Source: Aquaspirillum serpens DSM 68
Lineage (GTDB): Bacteria; Pseudomonadota; Gammaproteobacteria; Burkholderiales; Aquaspirillaceae
Direction of reading: 5' to 3'
Assembly: GCF_000420525.1 (NCBI RefSeq)
Contig: NZ_ATVC01000011.1
Span: 1-45,383 of the forward strand
Length of the DNA stretch: 45,383 nucleotides
Shown piece after piece: positions 1 to 9,921 of this stretch. The notes under the pieces were generated by a model. It saw only the letters and a program-made list of their open reading frames with translations. It was not told the origin of the DNA and made no database searches. The stretch's first letter is position 1; every line of letters starts with the position of its first letter. Both the position numbers and the translations under genes were made by a program.

Positions 1-1333
1 CAGTTTGCAGAACAAATCAATTACCAACGTGCGATTGAAGGTGAGTTGGCCCGCACGATTGAATCTCTCAACGTCGTTGAGTCGGCTCGTGTTCACCTCG
101 CTATACCAAAAAATAGTGTCTTTTTGCGTGAACAACAAAAGCCCACTGCTTCTATCATGGTGTCGCTGTTTCCTGGTCGTGTGCTCGATGCAGGTCAAAT
201 CTCTGGTGTGATTAATTTGGTGTCTTCCAGTGTCCCCGGATTGCCTGCTAAAAACTTCCAGTGTCCCCGGATTGCCTGCTAAAAACATTACTATTGTTGA
301 TCAAGAAGGCAATTTACTATCCAACTTGTCGGATATTAACAACGACAATTCTGGTTTAAATAAACGCCAGTTAGCCTATGTCAGACAAATAGAGCAAGAT
401 TTTGTTAAGCGTATTCAAACTATCTTAGAGCCTATTTTTGGTAAGGAAAATGTTCGTGCTGAAGTGACGGCAGCTGTCGATTTCTCTGAGGTTGAACAAA
501 CGGCAGAAATCTATACCCCTAACTCACCGCCGAACCAGTCTGCCATTCGTAGTCAACAAACGGCTGAAAGTGTAAAACGCGACACCGATCAAGTTGGTGG
601 TGTGCCAGGTGCTTTGGCTAATCAACCACCGAATGCCGCTGCTGCTCCGATTCAGTTACCCCCTGGTACTCAGGCAGGTCTGTTGCCTGGTGGTCAACAA
701 GCGGGCAATGCGCCTCCGGTGGCGTCAAACCGTGAAACAACCACTAATTTTGAGGTCGATCGCACTATTCAACATACCAAATCACCTGTAGGGACAGTAA
801 AACGTCTGTCTGCGGCGGTGGTGGTTAATTACAAGCGTCAGGTTGATGCCGAAGGTAATGCCAAATTTGTACCTTTGAGCGCCAACGAACTGCAACAAAT
901 CAATAACCTGGTCCGTGAAGCCATGGGGTATAGCCAAGATCGTGGCGATTCCTTAAATGTGGTCAATACTGCTTTTGCAGAAAACTTAGATACACAAACC
1001 TTACAAGATCGCGTTATCACTTATGCGACAGAGAATGCAGAAAGTCTGATCAAATATGTCTTGATCGGTCTATTGTTACTCTATCTGTTGTTCTGGATTG
1101 TTCGTCCAATTGTACGAGACATTCTCAATCCACCGCCTCCTCTACCTGGTATGGAGGGATCGGAAGAGACAGGAGCTGCGCCGAAAGATGAAATTACCGG
1201 CGAACCATTGGATGAACGCGAAATTCAACGACGTCTGTATGAGGCCAACCTTGAGGCTGCACGTCAAATCGTGAGAAATGACCCACGTATGGCGGCACAA
1301 ATCATTAAAGAATGGGTGAGTGGCGATGAGTGA
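1..1333 (+). pseudogene. fliF: Flagellar MS-ring protein FliF, 5'-truncated by window edge and frameshifted
   Basis: FliF forms the MS ring of the flagellar basal body in the inner membrane. The window opens inside the gene, in frame 1 (QFAEQINYQRAIEGELARTI), and the ring-building domain continues as ESARVHLAIPKNSVFLREQQKPTAS. A perfect 31-bp tandem duplication at 224-285 shifts the frame and brings in a stop at 280-282. The rest of the protein is open in another frame up to 1333. It contains the Gln/Pro/Gly-rich periplasmic stretch, the second membrane helix (about YVLIGLLLLYLLFWIV) and the C-terminal FliG-binding tail. Removing one copy of the repeat restores a normal FliF. The fliG start overlaps the stop by 8 nt. 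Identity is secure; whether the gene is really broken depends on whether the duplication is real. Confidence 0.93.
224..285. repeat. Perfect 31-bp tandem duplication inside fliF
   Basis: Bases 224-254 are repeated exactly at 255-285 with no spacer. The unit runs from CTTCCAGTGT to GCTAAAAA. Since 31 is not a multiple of 3, fliF is frameshifted and terminates at 280-282. The protein motif SSVPGLPAKN is encoded twice, in different frames. Confidence 0.97.
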
Positions 1334-2347
1334 TGCCGGTGTTCGTCGTAGCGCAGTGCTGCTGTTTAGTTTGGGACAAACCGATGCTGTAGAGGTATTC
1401 AAATACCTTGGCCCAAAAGAAGTACAAAAAATTAGTACTGTCATGACACAAATCTCATTAGTACTGTCATGACACAAATCTCAAATTTGAGTTTTGATGA
1501 AATTGATTTAGCCGTCAATTTGTTCCGTGAGGAAGCACAAATGCGTGCTTCTGTCGGTGCATCTGATGAATACCTGCGTAATGTGTTAACAGAGGCCTTA
1601 GGTGAAGATAAGGCCGCTAACCTGCTTGATAAGATTATGCAGGGGAATGACCACGCAGGTATTGAAAGCCTGAAATGGATGGATCCATCGAATGCAGCAG
1701 ATCTGATTCGCAATGAACACCCCCAGATTATCGCGACCATCCTTGTCCATTTAGAACCAGACCAAACCAGCGCGATTTTGCAGCATTTCACCGAACGTCT
1801 GCGCAATGACGTGTTATTGCGGATTGCTACCTTAGAAGGCGTGCAGCCACAGGCGTTGCGTGAATTGAATGAAGTTCTGACGCAGCTGTTGTCTGGCTCT
1901 GATCGTGTTAAGAAAAGCGCGATGGGTGGTGAACAGCTTACTGCTGAAATCCTTAACTTCTTGGGTAGCGGTGTTGAAACCTCGGCTTTGGGCGCTATTC
2001 GCGAGTACGACCCCGAGTTGGCGCAACGTATCCAGGACAAGATGTTTGTATTCGAAAATCTTATCGAATTGGACAACCGTTCTATTCAGGTCATTATGCG
2101 CGAGATTTCTTCCGAATCTCTTATCATTGCGCTTAAAGGTACCAGTCAGGAACTCAAAGAAAAAATCTTCAAGAATATGTCTCAGCGTGCTGCTGAAATG
2201 TTGAAAGATGACTTCGAAGCCAAAGGTCCAGTGAAAGTCTCTGAGGTTGAAGCAGAACAGAAAGAAATTCTGAAAATTGTGCGCAAATTGGCCGACGAAG
2301 GCCAGATTGTGTTGACGAAGGCTGGAGAGGAAGGCGTTGTCGAGTAA
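1326..2347 (+). pseudogene. fliG: Flagellar motor switch protein FliG, frameshifted
   Basis: FliG is the switch-complex protein that couples the stator to the MS ring. ATG 1326 overlaps the end of fliF (MSDAGVRRSAVLLFSLGQTDAVEVFKYLGPKEVQKIS). A perfect 26-bp tandem duplication (1431-1482) puts the frame out, and translation from the normal start ends with the TGA just after the second copy begins. The remainder is open from ATG 1469 to 2347 and carries the FliG middle domain (EHPQIIATILVHLEPDQTS) and the C-terminal torque helix region (ELDNRSIQVIMREI). With one copy removed, the product would be about 331 residues, the usual FliG length. Internal initiation at 1469 could give an N-terminally truncated FliG lacking the FliF-binding domain. 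Confidence 0.93.
1431..1482. repeat. Perfect 26-bp tandem duplication inside fliG
   Basis: Bases 1431-1456 are repeated exactly at 1457-1482. The unit runs from ATTAGTACTG to AAATCTC. The duplication shifts the fliG frame by +2 and also duplicates an in-unit ATG (1443 and 1469). Confidence 0.97.
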
Positions 2348-3116
2348 GATTATTTCTGCCCAAGAAGGTGTCCAATGGACGCCTTGGGCCTTATCGCCTT
2401 TACATCAACTTGAAGAGGCTGTTGCCACCGCACCGACCACGGCCAGTGAGGGTGTCCCTGATGCATCGATCTCAGAATACGCCTCGGATTCTCCTACTGA
2501 AGAAGATTCAGACCCGGTTGTTGTCGAAACTGTTGAGATCGAGCCCGCTCGTATTTATCCCACAGCAGCAGAAATCGAAGCTATCCATCAAGAAGCCTTT
2601 CAGGCGGGCTTTGAGGCCGGCAAAACCGCAGGGTTTGAAGCAGGACATAAAGAAGGTTGGCAAGCTGGCCACACTCAAGCAAGCACTGAGTTCAACCAAG
2701 CTTATGAACAGTTCCTTGATATTCAACAGCGCCTACAGGTGTCGGTGACGGAGGTTGACCAAACCATCGCACCGGCATTATTACAACTCGCCTTATCCTG
2801 TGCACAAAAGATCGTTGCCTCGCATATTCAAATCAAACAAGACGCTGTATTGGATGTGTTAAAACAAGCCCTCTCGACGCTTCCCGACTCGATTCAACAG
2901 GCTAAATTGCGGCTTCATCCAGATGATATTGAAGCGATGAAACATTATCTGAGCGAAGAGCGCTTATCCCAATCATGGCAACTGATTCCGGATGCCGCAT
3001 TGGAGCGTGGAGGGTGTTTGTTAGATAGTCCTGTGCTTAGTATCGACTTGTCTTTACAGCAGCGTTGGCAAGCACTATCCAATGCTTTGGGAATTGACAA
3101 TGTCAGCACCAATTAA
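2337..3116 (+). CDS. fliH: Flagellar assembly protein FliH
   Basis: FliH is the stator-like regulator of the FliI export ATPase on the cytoplasmic side of the export gate. The start is chosen at TTG 2337, which overlaps the fliG stop and is preceded by a GGAGAGG ribosome site at 2323-2329. The N-terminus is acidic and low in complexity. A GxxxG-type repeat typical of FliH follows ([20 protein letters not shown]), then a coiled-coil segment and a conserved C-terminal domain ([31 protein letters not shown]). The product is 259 residues. Position between fliG and fliI supports the call. Confidence 0.92.
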   Translation: MSSKIISAQEGVQWTPWALSPLHQLEEAVATAPTTASEGVPDASISEYASDSPTEEDSDPVVVETVEIEPARIYPTAAEIEAIHQEAFQAGFEAGKTAGFEAGHKEGWQAGHTQASTEFNQAYEQFLDIQQRLQVSVTEVDQTIAPALLQLALSCAQKIVASHIQIKQDAVLDVLKQALSTLPDSIQQAKLRLHPDDIEAMKHYLSEERLSQSWQLIPDAALERGGCLLDSPVLSIDLSLQQRWQALSNALGIDNVSTN

Positions 3117-4500
3117 ACCATGGTTGGATTATCTGTCTTTGTGCCAACAGACCATTGCACATTCCCCGTTATGGTTGATTAAAGGGCGACTGACACGGGT
3201 AACCGGTATGGTGATGGAGGCTGTCGGAGTTCGCCTACCGGTAGGCAGTGCCTGTGTTGTTGAGTTGCCGGAAGGACGACATGTTGAAGCGGAGGTTGTC
3301 GGTTTCTCTGCAGATAATATGTACTTGATGCCGGTATCCAATGTACAGGGTTTAGTACCTGGTACGGCAGTGGCCCCATTACGTCCTTATCACCCCCCAC
3401 GTTATGGTCAGCAAAATGTGGCCGTTTGTCCGCAAGGGCCGTATGGCCGACAAGTCCCGGTGGGACACAAATTGCTTGGACGAATCCTCGATTCACTGGG
3501 CCGCCCCCTTGATGATGCTGGCCCTCTAGAGCCAGATGATTTTTACCCCTTGTATAGCCAGCCAATCAATCCACTTGATCGTACGCCAGTGCGAGATGTG
3601 TTGGATGTCGGTGTGCGTGCAATCAACGGCCTTTTGACTGTCGGTCGTGGTCAGCGTTTGGGGTTATTTGCTGGTTCTGGTGTTGGTAAATCGGTATTGC
3701 TTGGCATGATGGCACGCTTCACCAAAGCGGATGTGGTTGTAGTGGGTTTAATTGGTGAACGGGGTCGTGAGGTAAAGGACTTTATTGAAGAAATTCTTGG
3801 CGAGGAGGGGCTCGCTCGCTCGGTTGTGGTTGCCGCACCTGCTGATATGCCGCCGCTGATGCGATTGCACGGTGCTGCCTACGCCACAACTTTAGCAGAA
3901 TATTTTCGCGATCAAGGTTTAGACGTCTTATTGTTGATGGACTCGGTTACTCGATATGCAATGGCTCAGCGTGAAATTGCCTTGGCGATTGGTGAGCCGC
4001 CGGTAACCAAAGGCTATCCTCCCTCGGTGTTTGCCAAATTACCACAGTTAATCGAGAGGGCGGGTAATGGTAAAGCCGGTGGTGGTTCAATCACGGGCTT
4101 CTATACTGTGTTATCTGAAGGTGACGATCAGCAAGATCCTGTTGCCGACTCGGCCCGTGCTATTTTGGATGGTCACTTTGTCTTGTCTCGGCAAATTGCT
4201 GAATCTGGGGTTTATCCTGCAATCGACATTGAACAATCGATTAGTCGGGTGATGAATGACATTGTGTCACGTGATCAACTGCAAGCTGCTCGCTACTTTA
4301 AACAGCTTTACTCACGCTACTTGCGCAATCGTGATTTAATCAATGTCGGTGCTTATATGAGTGGTTCTGATCCAATGTTGGACAAAGCCATTCAATTGCA
4401 TCCTGTGATGCAAGAATTTTTAATGCAAGAAATGCGGCAATCTCATGACTACCAAGAAAGTATTGGTCATCTGTTTCAACTGGTGAATGGAGCCAACTGA
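3100..4500 (+). CDS. fliI: Flagellum-specific export ATPase FliI
   Basis: FliI is the hexameric ATPase of the flagellar type III export apparatus, related to the F1 beta subunit. Walker A is [14 protein letters not shown] at about residues 188-200. Walker B is in [17 protein letters not shown], and the [12 protein letters not shown] loop is present. ATG 3100 is preferred because GGGA lies 8 nt upstream and the start MSAPIKPW fits; an in-frame ATG at 3082 would add six residues. The gene overlaps fliH by 17 nt and its TGA overlaps the fliJ ATG by one base, implying translational coupling. No key residue is missing. Confidence 0.96.
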   Translation: MSAPIKPWLDYLSLCQQTIAHSPLWLIKGRLTRVTGMVMEAVGVRLPVGSACVVELPEGRHVEAEVVGFSADNMYLMPVSNVQGLVPGTAVAPLRPYHPPRYGQQNVAVCPQGPYGRQVPVGHKLLGRILDSLGRPLDDAGPLEPDDFYPLYSQPINPLDRTPVRDVLDVGVRAINGLLTVGRGQRLGLFAGSGVGKSVLLGMMARFTKADVVVVGLIGERGREVKDFIEEILGEEGLARSVVVAAPADMPPLMRLHGAAYATTLAEYFRDQGLDVLLLMDSVTRYAMAQREIALAIGEPPVTKGYPPSVFAKLPQLIERAGNGKAGGGSITGFYTVLSEGDDQQDPVADSARAILDGHFVLSRQIAESGVYPAIDIEQSISRVMNDIVSRDQLQAARYFKQLYSRYLRNRDLINVGAYMSGSDPMLDKAIQLHPVMQEFLMQEMRQSHDYQESIGHLFQLVNGAN

Positions 4501-4949
4501 TGCCTCCCCCCAGTAAGTACCAACTTTTGATTCGCTTAGCACAAGAAAAACTTGATGCCGCAGCGAATCGCATGGGCATGGCACAGCAAAGCTTATCGAC
4601 TGCCCAACGTAAGTTACAACAGGTTGAATCATTTTTGGCTGAGTACCGCAACCGTCGCATAGAAAGAGGTGCGGTTGGGATTGGTGTGGCGCAGTGGTTG
4701 GATTACCAACGTTTTTTAGAGCGTTTAGAGTCTGCGGTCGAAGTCCAACTACAAGAAGTGAAAACGTGTGAAGTGATATATGCAGAAACACGAGAGCTAT
4801 GGCAGACTGCCCGCCAACACCTCAAGGCAATGGAAACTTTGCATACGGCAGAACAGCAACGCTTGTTGCAGCAACAAATGCGGCGTGAGCAAAAACAGAC
4901 TGATGAGTTAGCAACGCGAGCTTTCACTGTCCGTTCGCTGTCCCAGTAA
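4500..4949 (+). CDS. fliJ: Flagellar export chaperone FliJ
   Basis: FliJ is a small coiled-coil protein that sits in the FliI hexamer and links it to the export gate. The 149-residue product is almost entirely helical and rich in Gln, Glu, Arg and Leu. It has long heptad-like stretches such as AAANRMGMAQQSLSTAQRK and TAEQQRLLQQQMRREQKQTD. The start ATG overlaps the last base of the fliI stop. Sequence conservation in this family is low, so the call rests on length, coiled-coil character and the fliI-fliJ-fliK order. Confidence 0.85.
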   Translation: MPPPSKYQLLIRLAQEKLDAAANRMGMAQQSLSTAQRKLQQVESFLAEYRNRRIERGAVGIGVAQWLDYQRFLERLESAVEVQLQEVKTCEVIYAETRELWQTARQHLKAMETLHTAEQQRLLQQQMRREQKQTDELATRAFTVRSLSQ

Positions 4950-5024
4950 CTAATTTCGTGAAAAGAGCATGGTGTAAAAGTTGCTTTACTTTGTCACTTG
5001 TCTCTTTCTTCTCAGGAGCTGATT

Positions 5025-6224
5025 ATGGCGATTACTGTCGTCAGCAGTGCACCCTCTGTCCCAGACTCATCCACGGGTTTAATGCCATCAGGTCAAGGAC
5101 CCGAGAGCGCGGATGTTTTTTCCAAACTTTTGCAGGTTAGTTCTGAGTTGACGATGCAAAACGAGGAAATACAGACTGCTGAGCTTTCCTCCCCTGTGCT
5201 ATTTCCTACATCTAAAACAAATAAAATCAAGGATACAGGCTTTGATAAACAAGAGAATTTTTCGCTAGATCAAAAAAAAGAATCTGAGGATGCTGAGAAT
5301 TTATTAGCCAGTTTACTTGCTTTAAATTCTCCCTCTGCTATTCGTGCTAACTCTGCGGTGATGGTACAAGAAGAAACCAAACTTACAAAATCATCGGATA
5401 AAGAATCTATATCCTCAGATGATCTTGAGCCTAGTCTGGGTACAGAACCGAAGTTATTTGAACCTTTACCTGTTGCTATCCACTCTAATGCCAAGCTAAC
5501 ACCGACAGAACTAGCTACTGATCAACATACTGCCATAGCAGCAGGATCTCCCATTGCTGAAGCAATCTCCTCAAAGTCAGCTCGTCCTGATCGTATGCTC
5601 GAACTCGGCAAAAATTTGCCGTTGACAGAGAATATTTTGCCGGCACTTGCCGATGAAACTGCTTCCACCCCTGTTGCCCCAAATGTGGTGACATCTCTGC
5701 TGGGTCCTCAAGAAAAATCTCATATGCAGTCGCCAGAGGCAGCTAAGGTGCTACACGTTCATGCACCAATGTCACCTGATCCGAAATGGGGTAAGGAATT
5801 AGGCCAAAATTTATTGATGATGGTTAATACCAAGATGGATGTGGCTCAAATACAGGTGAATCCACCGAATTTGGGGCCAATTGAAGTCTCTCTCCGTTTA
5901 CATCAAGATCAAGCGAGCGTTCTGTTTGTTGCAGCAACACCACAGGCTAAGGATACCTTAGAACAACATCTACCCCGTTTGGCTGCCATGCTGTCAGATA
6001 ACGGTATTCAGTTGAATGGCGCGCAAGTTTCTTCTGGTGATTCACAAGAGCGCCAAGCGGCTCAGATGGCCTTTATGCAACAAAATCAATCTTCTCGCCA
6101 AGATGAATCGGCTCCTAAATTCTCTGTTCATGGGATGCCAATTGCTGCACCTGTCTCCGAGCCTGTACTGCCTGCTGCGGTGAAATCTGTTGATGGTGAT
6201 GATCAACTGAGTGTTTACGCGTAA
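5025..6224 (+). CDS. fliK: Flagellar hook-length control protein FliK
   Basis: FliK is secreted through the export gate, measures hook length and triggers the switch to filament export. ATG 5025 is chosen because AGGAG sits at 5014-5018; a TTG at 4998 is open but has no ribosome site. The first 250 or so residues are Ser/Thr/Glu-rich and of low complexity, as usual for FliK. The C-terminal hook-length domain is clear (VNPPNLGPIEVSLRLHQDQ, then LPRLAAMLSDNGIQL). The tail is Gln-rich. The product is 399 residues. A hairpin follows the gene, so fliL onwards may be partly uncoupled. Confidence 0.9.
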   Translation: MAITVVSSAPSVPDSSTGLMPSGQGPESADVFSKLLQVSSELTMQNEEIQTAELSSPVLFPTSKTNKIKDTGFDKQENFSLDQKKESEDAENLLASLLALNSPSAIRANSAVMVQEETKLTKSSDKESISSDDLEPSLGTEPKLFEPLPVAIHSNAKLTPTELATDQHTAIAAGSPIAEAISSKSARPDRMLELGKNLPLTENILPALADETASTPVAPNVVTSLLGPQEKSHMQSPEAAKVLHVHAPMSPDPKWGKELGQNLLMMVNTKMDVAQIQVNPPNLGPIEVSLRLHQDQASVLFVAATPQAKDTLEQHLPRLAAMLSDNGIQLNGAQVSSGDSQERQAAQMAFMQQNQSSRQDESAPKFSVHGMPIAAPVSEPVLPAAVKSVDGDDQLSVYA

Positions 6225-6272
6225 TGTTCGGAACCCTCGCTTTTGGGGTAATATCTGGTGGCAGCCGATATT

Positions 6273-6302
6273 GAGGGCCTTTGTTGTGAACAAATGGCCC
6301 TC
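6273..6302 (+). terminator. Hairpin between fliK and fliL
   Basis: GAGGGCC-TTTGTT pairs with AACAAA-T-GGCCCTC across a 3-base loop, with one bulged T. No U-run follows, so it may be a processing or attenuation hairpin within the flagellar operon rather than a full terminator. Confidence 0.5.
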
Positions 6303-6396
6303 TCTCTAAAATGTCCTCTGCTATTTGGCAAAGGTGCATTTTGTGTTGTAAAGAGTGGCCTTTTAAGATTCTGTTTCAAATTGCATGGGTAAAGTT

Positions 6397-6873
6397 ATGT
6401 CAGAAGAAAAAGCACCTAGCGGTAACAAAAAAACAATGGTCATTCTGGTTGCTGGCTTATTAGTCGTCGTGTTAGCGCTGGCTGGTGCCGTTGCCTATTT
6501 GTTTTTAGGTAAAAAAGAGGAAGGTCACGGGGGCGCTGCACCGAAAAAAGCGTCTGAACTACCAGTCTTCGAGAAAATTGATACCTTTGTCGTCAATCTA
6601 GCCGGTAGCGGCGGGATGCTTCAAATTGAGTTCCAAGCAGAATTGGCTGATGGTGGCCATGCCCAAGTCCTTAAAGCCTATATGCCAAAAATTCGTAGTG
6701 CATTGATTATGTTGCTTTCTTCTAAGACCAGTGAAGAACTTGCTACCCCAGAAGGTAAGGCAAAATTAAAAAATCAGATTCGCCAAGTTATTAATGAATC
6801 TGTGTCAGACTCAGGTCTTTCTGCACCGGTCACTGGCGTTGTCTTCACTTCTTTCATCGTACAGAATCAGTAA
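6397..6873 (+). CDS. fliL: Flagellar basal body-associated protein FliL
   Basis: FliL is a single-pass inner-membrane protein with a periplasmic stomatin-like domain that surrounds and stabilises the stator. A membrane helix follows a short basic N-terminus (MVILVAGLLVVVLALAGAVAYLFLG). A periplasmic domain then holds FVVNLAGSGGMLQIEFQAEL and ends IRQVINESVSDSG...VVFTSFIVQNQ. ATG 6397 (MSEEKAPSG) has GGGTAA just upstream; ATG 6385 would add four residues. The product is 158 residues, normal for the family. It lies 9 nt before fliM, so the two are probably co-translated. Confidence 0.93.
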   Translation: MSEEKAPSGNKKTMVILVAGLLVVVLALAGAVAYLFLGKKEEGHGGAAPKKASELPVFEKIDTFVVNLAGSGGMLQIEFQAELADGGHAQVLKAYMPKIRSALIMLLSSKTSEELATPEGKAKLKNQIRQVINESVSDSGLSAPVTGVVFTSFIVQNQ

Positions 6874-6882
6874 CGGGCGAAT

Positions 6883-7893
6883 ATGGCAGACGATATTCTC
6901 TCCCAGGAAGAAGTTGATGCCCTGCTGCGCGGGGTAACTGGGGACGACAATGATGACGAGGCGCGACTGGGGGGGACCCCAGTACGTAACTACGATATTG
7001 GTCGTCAGGAGCGCATTGTTCGTGGTCGGATGCCAACGCTGGAGATTATCAATGAGCGTTTTGCTCGTAATCTCCGGATTGGTTTGTTTAACTTTATCCG
7101 TCGTAATGCAGAAATTTCTGTTGGTCCTGTTAAAGTACAAAAATATAGTGAGTTTATTCGCAATCTAGTTGTACCCACCAACCTCAACCTCTGCCATGTC
7201 AAACCCCTGCGTGGGACTGCCCTGCTGATTTTCGACCCCGATTTAGTATTTCTAATTGTCGATAATCTTTTTGGTTCGGATGGTCGTTATCACGTTCGAG
7301 TCGAAGGCCGTGATTTTACGGCAACTGAACAACGTATTATTCGTCGTCTTTTAGATGTCGTCTTTTTGGAATACCAAAAAGCTTGGCAGCCGGTATATGA
7401 AATAGAATTCAACTACATTCGTTCAGAAATGAACACTCAGTTCGCTAACATCGCAACACCGACGGAAGTGGTTGTTTCGATGACGTTCCGGATTGAACTC
7501 GGGGCTGGTGGTGGTGATTTCCATGTTTGTATGCCATATTCGATGGTTGAACCGATTCGTGACTTGTTATCGAGTACGATGGCTGCCGACCGTACCGAGG
7601 TGGACAACCGCTGGGTAAATTTGTTGTCCCGCCAAGTGCAAACTGCTGCAGTTGAATTGGTGGCAAATTTGGCGGAAACAGAAATCACGCTGCGTGATAT
7701 CCTCACCCTAAAAGAAGGTGACATCATTCCGTTAGAAATACCAGAAACGATTGTTGCTGATGTCTCTGGTATTCCCGTTTTACAGTGTAAATATGGCGTT
7801 GTAGGCGGACAGTACGCGCTGAAGGTGGATCGAGTACTCGCTGGTGCTCAAGAAATCAGCGATGTCAGCAGCTTAGGAAGCGATGCTATTTAA
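6883..7893 (+). CDS. fliM: Flagellar motor switch protein FliM
   Basis: FliM is the switch-complex component that binds phosphorylated CheY. The N-terminal CheY-P binding peptide is intact (MADDILSQEEVDALLRGV). The GGXG-like CheC/CheX-type middle domain follows (RMPTLEIINERFARNLRI; FGSDGRYHVRVEGRDFT). The C-terminal SpoA (FliN-like) domain starts near residue 255 (ETEITLRDILTLKEGDII). The product is 336 residues, the usual length. The gene shows no damage, in contrast to fliF and fliG upstream. Confidence 0.96.
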   Translation: MADDILSQEEVDALLRGVTGDDNDDEARLGGTPVRNYDIGRQERIVRGRMPTLEIINERFARNLRIGLFNFIRRNAEISVGPVKVQKYSEFIRNLVVPTNLNLCHVKPLRGTALLIFDPDLVFLIVDNLFGSDGRYHVRVEGRDFTATEQRIIRRLLDVVFLEYQKAWQPVYEIEFNYIRSEMNTQFANIATPTEVVVSMTFRIELGAGGGDFHVCMPYSMVEPIRDLLSSTMAADRTEVDNRWVNLLSRQVQTAAVELVANLAETEITLRDILTLKEGDIIPLEIPETIVADVSGIPVLQCKYGVVGGQYALKVDRVLAGAQEISDVSSLGSDAI

Positions 7894-7910
7894 ACTTGGA
7901 TGGCGTGTCA

Positions 7911-7930
7911 GGTGACGAATACAAGTCACC
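7911..7930 (+). other. Small inverted repeat between fliM and fliN
   Basis: GGTGAC (7911-7916) and GTCACC (7925-7930) form a perfect 6-bp stem with an 8-base loop in the 68-bp gap between fliM and fliN. No U-run follows. It may tune the fliM/fliN ratio at the RNA level, but this is only inferred. Confidence 0.35.
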
Positions 7931-7961
7931 GCCAAGGCCAATTTTTTGTGGGTAATTTAAA

Positions 7962-8396
7962 ATGAGTGACGAACCAGTAAGTATGGATGATTGGGCAGCC
8001 GCTATGGCGGAACAACAGGAATCAACTGATTCCGATCACGAATCTGCGCCTGCAGAACCTGCTCAATCTGGGCCCACTTTGGCTACCGGCCTGTTCCAAG
8101 AACTCGCCCCTTCTGATCCGATAACCGCTGCAGGCGGTAATCTGGATATGATTCTCGATATTCCTGTGAATATGACGGTTGAGCTTGGTCGAACAAAAAT
8201 TGCAATCCGGAACCTGTTGCAATTGGCTCAAGGATCGGTGGTTGAGTTGGATGGGATGGCTGGCGAACCAATGGATGTATTGGTTAACGGCTGTTTGATT
8301 GCCCAAGGTGAAGTGGTGGTGGTGAACGATAAATTTGGTATTCGTTTAACCGATATTATTACGCCTGCTGAACGTTTACGTCGGTTACAGAAGTGA
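7962..8396 (+). CDS. fliN: Flagellar motor switch protein FliN
   Basis: FliN builds the lower C-ring with FliM and docks the FliH-FliI export complex. The first 50 or so residues are acidic and variable (MSDEPVSMDDWAAAMAEQQ). The conserved SpoA domain follows, starting at about residue 62 (DIPVNMTVELGRTKIAIRNL, then GQ-like LAQGSVVELDGMAGEPMDVLVNGCLIAQGEVVVVNDKFGIR). The product is 144 residues. Its stop overlaps the GTG start of fliO. Confidence 0.95.
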   Translation: MSDEPVSMDDWAAAMAEQQESTDSDHESAPAEPAQSGPTLATGLFQELAPSDPITAAGGNLDMILDIPVNMTVELGRTKIAIRNLLQLAQGSVVELDGMAGEPMDVLVNGCLIAQGEVVVVNDKFGIRLTDIITPAERLRRLQK

Positions 8397-8887
8397 TACA
8401 TGCTGTCGGTTGTTGGTTCAACAAAGCGCTGTCCTTCGTGGCAGCGCTTCTGTTTACATCTTTCTCTTCCATTGCCTTGGCCGCACAAGATAATGCCCCA
8501 GCCTCGCCACTGTTGACCTCGCCCGTTTCCCAGTTTGCTCAGGCTGCATTTGGCCTTGTTGTTGTGCTTGGTTTGATTTTTTTGATGGCGTGGGCACTCA
8601 AAAAGTTAGGTGGGCAATCTGGTTTTGGTTTACCTGCTCATGCCAAAGTAGTGGGAAATTTAATGGTGGGGCCTCGTGAGCGTGTGGTGATCGTTGAGAT
8701 TGACCAATCTTGGCTAGTATTGGGGGTGGCGCAAGGGGGAGTAAATTTATTACACACCTTACCACGTCCTGCCGATGCAGATACCATCGCTCCTGTCTCT
8801 TTCGCTGAGCGTTTGCGTACTGCGCTTACTCACGTCAAAGGGCAGGCTGCACATGCCCAAGATCAGAATCGTTCTTCTCATGAATAA
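8393..8887 (+). CDS. fliO: Flagellar biosynthesis protein FliO
   Basis: FliO is a membrane scaffold needed for assembly of the FliPQR export-gate core. The start is GTG 8393, overlapping the fliN stop. A signal-like hydrophobic segment ([17 protein letters not shown]) is followed by the family's membrane helix ([22 protein letters not shown]). A small cytoplasmic domain comes next, with [18 protein letters not shown] and [17 protein letters not shown]. The length of 164 residues fits. The last eight bases overlap fliP. Confidence 0.92.
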   Translation: MIHAVGCWFNKALSFVAALLFTSFSSIALAAQDNAPASPLLTSPVSQFAQAAFGLVVVLGLIFLMAWALKKLGGQSGFGLPAHAKVVGNLMVGPRERVVIVEIDQSWLVLGVAQGGVNLLHTLPRPADADTIAPVSFAERLRTALTHVKGQAAHAQDQNRSSHE

Positions 8888-9629
8888 AAAAGCATTCTTA
8901 TTCTGTTTACCCTTATTATTTGGGTTAGCTGGATTTGCCTTTGCTGCACCTTCATTTCCATTGATGAATAGCACGCCAACTGCGGGTGGAGGCACTAATT
9001 ATTCACTCTCATTACAAATGTTGGTGTTTATCACTGCATTAGGATTTATCCCTGCAGCGATATTAATGATGACTTCTTTCACCCGTATTGTGATTGTGCT
9101 TGCCTTACTGCGACAAGCCCTCGGGACAATGCAATCACCACCAAATCAGGTTTTATTGGGATTAGCATTGTTTCTAACTTTTTTTATCATGGCACCTGTG
9201 TTTGATGACGCCTATAAAAATGCTTGGCAGCCGTTTGCTGAAGATAAAATGACTATGGATCAGGCTTTTGAGCGAGGAAGTAAACCATTCAAAGAGTTTA
9301 TGATGAGACAAACTCGAGAAAAAGATCTAGAGTTTTTTATTGAAATTTCTCGTAGTCCAAAACCCAATGGACCAGAAGATATTAGTTTAAAAACCTTAGT
9401 ACCTGCTTTCGTGATTAGTGAAATCAAAACTGCTTTTCAAATTGGTTTTCTTGTTTTTATTCCATTTTTAATTATTGACTTAGTTGTAGCAACAGTCTTG
9501 ATGTCAATGGGTATGATGATGGTTTCGCCAATTATTATCTCACTCCCTTTTAAGCTAATGCTATTTGTGCTAGTGGATGGGTGGACTCTATTGATGGGGT
9601 CTTTGGTACAAAGTTTTTATGTTTCTTAG
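8880..9629 (+). CDS. fliP: Flagellar export gate protein FliP
   Basis: FliP forms the pentameric core of the flagellar type III export gate. ATG 8880 gives [24 protein letters not shown], a cleavable signal peptide as in known FliP proteins, and 249 residues in total. An upstream in-frame TTG at 8775 lies inside fliO and is unlikely. Conserved stretches are [44 protein letters not shown] and [31 protein letters not shown]. The gene is followed after 8 nt by fliQ. Confidence 0.96.
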   Translation: MNKKAFLFCLPLLFGLAGFAFAAPSFPLMNSTPTAGGGTNYSLSLQMLVFITALGFIPAAILMMTSFTRIVIVLALLRQALGTMQSPPNQVLLGLALFLTFFIMAPVFDDAYKNAWQPFAEDKMTMDQAFERGSKPFKEFMMRQTREKDLEFFIEISRSPKPNGPEDISLKTLVPAFVISEIKTAFQIGFLVFIPFLIIDLVVATVLMSMGMMMVSPIIISLPFKLMLFVLVDGWTLLMGSLVQSFYVS

Positions 9630-9637
9630 GAGAAATT

Positions 9638-9907
9638 ATGAGCCCAGAACTTGCCATTAACTTAATTCAAAATGCACTGTTTATTTTAATTATTGTTTCA
9701 GCACCATTACTTGCTGTTGCCTTAGTCATTGGTTTGCTAGTGAGTGTTTTACAAGCCGCAACTCAAATTAACGAAATGACCTTAACTTTTATTCCAAAGT
9801 TGTTAGCTATGTTCGTGGTGCTTATTTTAGCCGGTCCTTGGATGCTGCGAACAATGATGGAATTCACCGTTCGTTTGATTAGTGGTATTCCAAATATGAT
9901 TGGTTGA
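9638..9907 (+). CDS. fliQ: Flagellar export gate protein FliQ
   Basis: FliQ is a small two-helix membrane subunit that wraps the FliP-FliR core. ATG 9638 is preceded by AGGAGA at a good distance and gives an 89-residue protein, the family's standard length. The first helix is LFILIIVSAPLLAVALVIGLLVSVL. The motif QAATQINEMTLTFIPKLLAM is diagnostic, and the second helix is FVVLILAGPWML. An upstream ATG at 9581 lies inside fliP without a ribosome site. The stop overlaps a possible TTG of fliR. Confidence 0.95.
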   Translation: MSPELAINLIQNALFILIIVSAPLLAVALVIGLLVSVLQAATQINEMTLTFIPKLLAMFVVLILAGPWMLRTMMEFTVRLISGIPNMIG

Positions 9908-9921
9908 GTAAAGGCCAAAAT

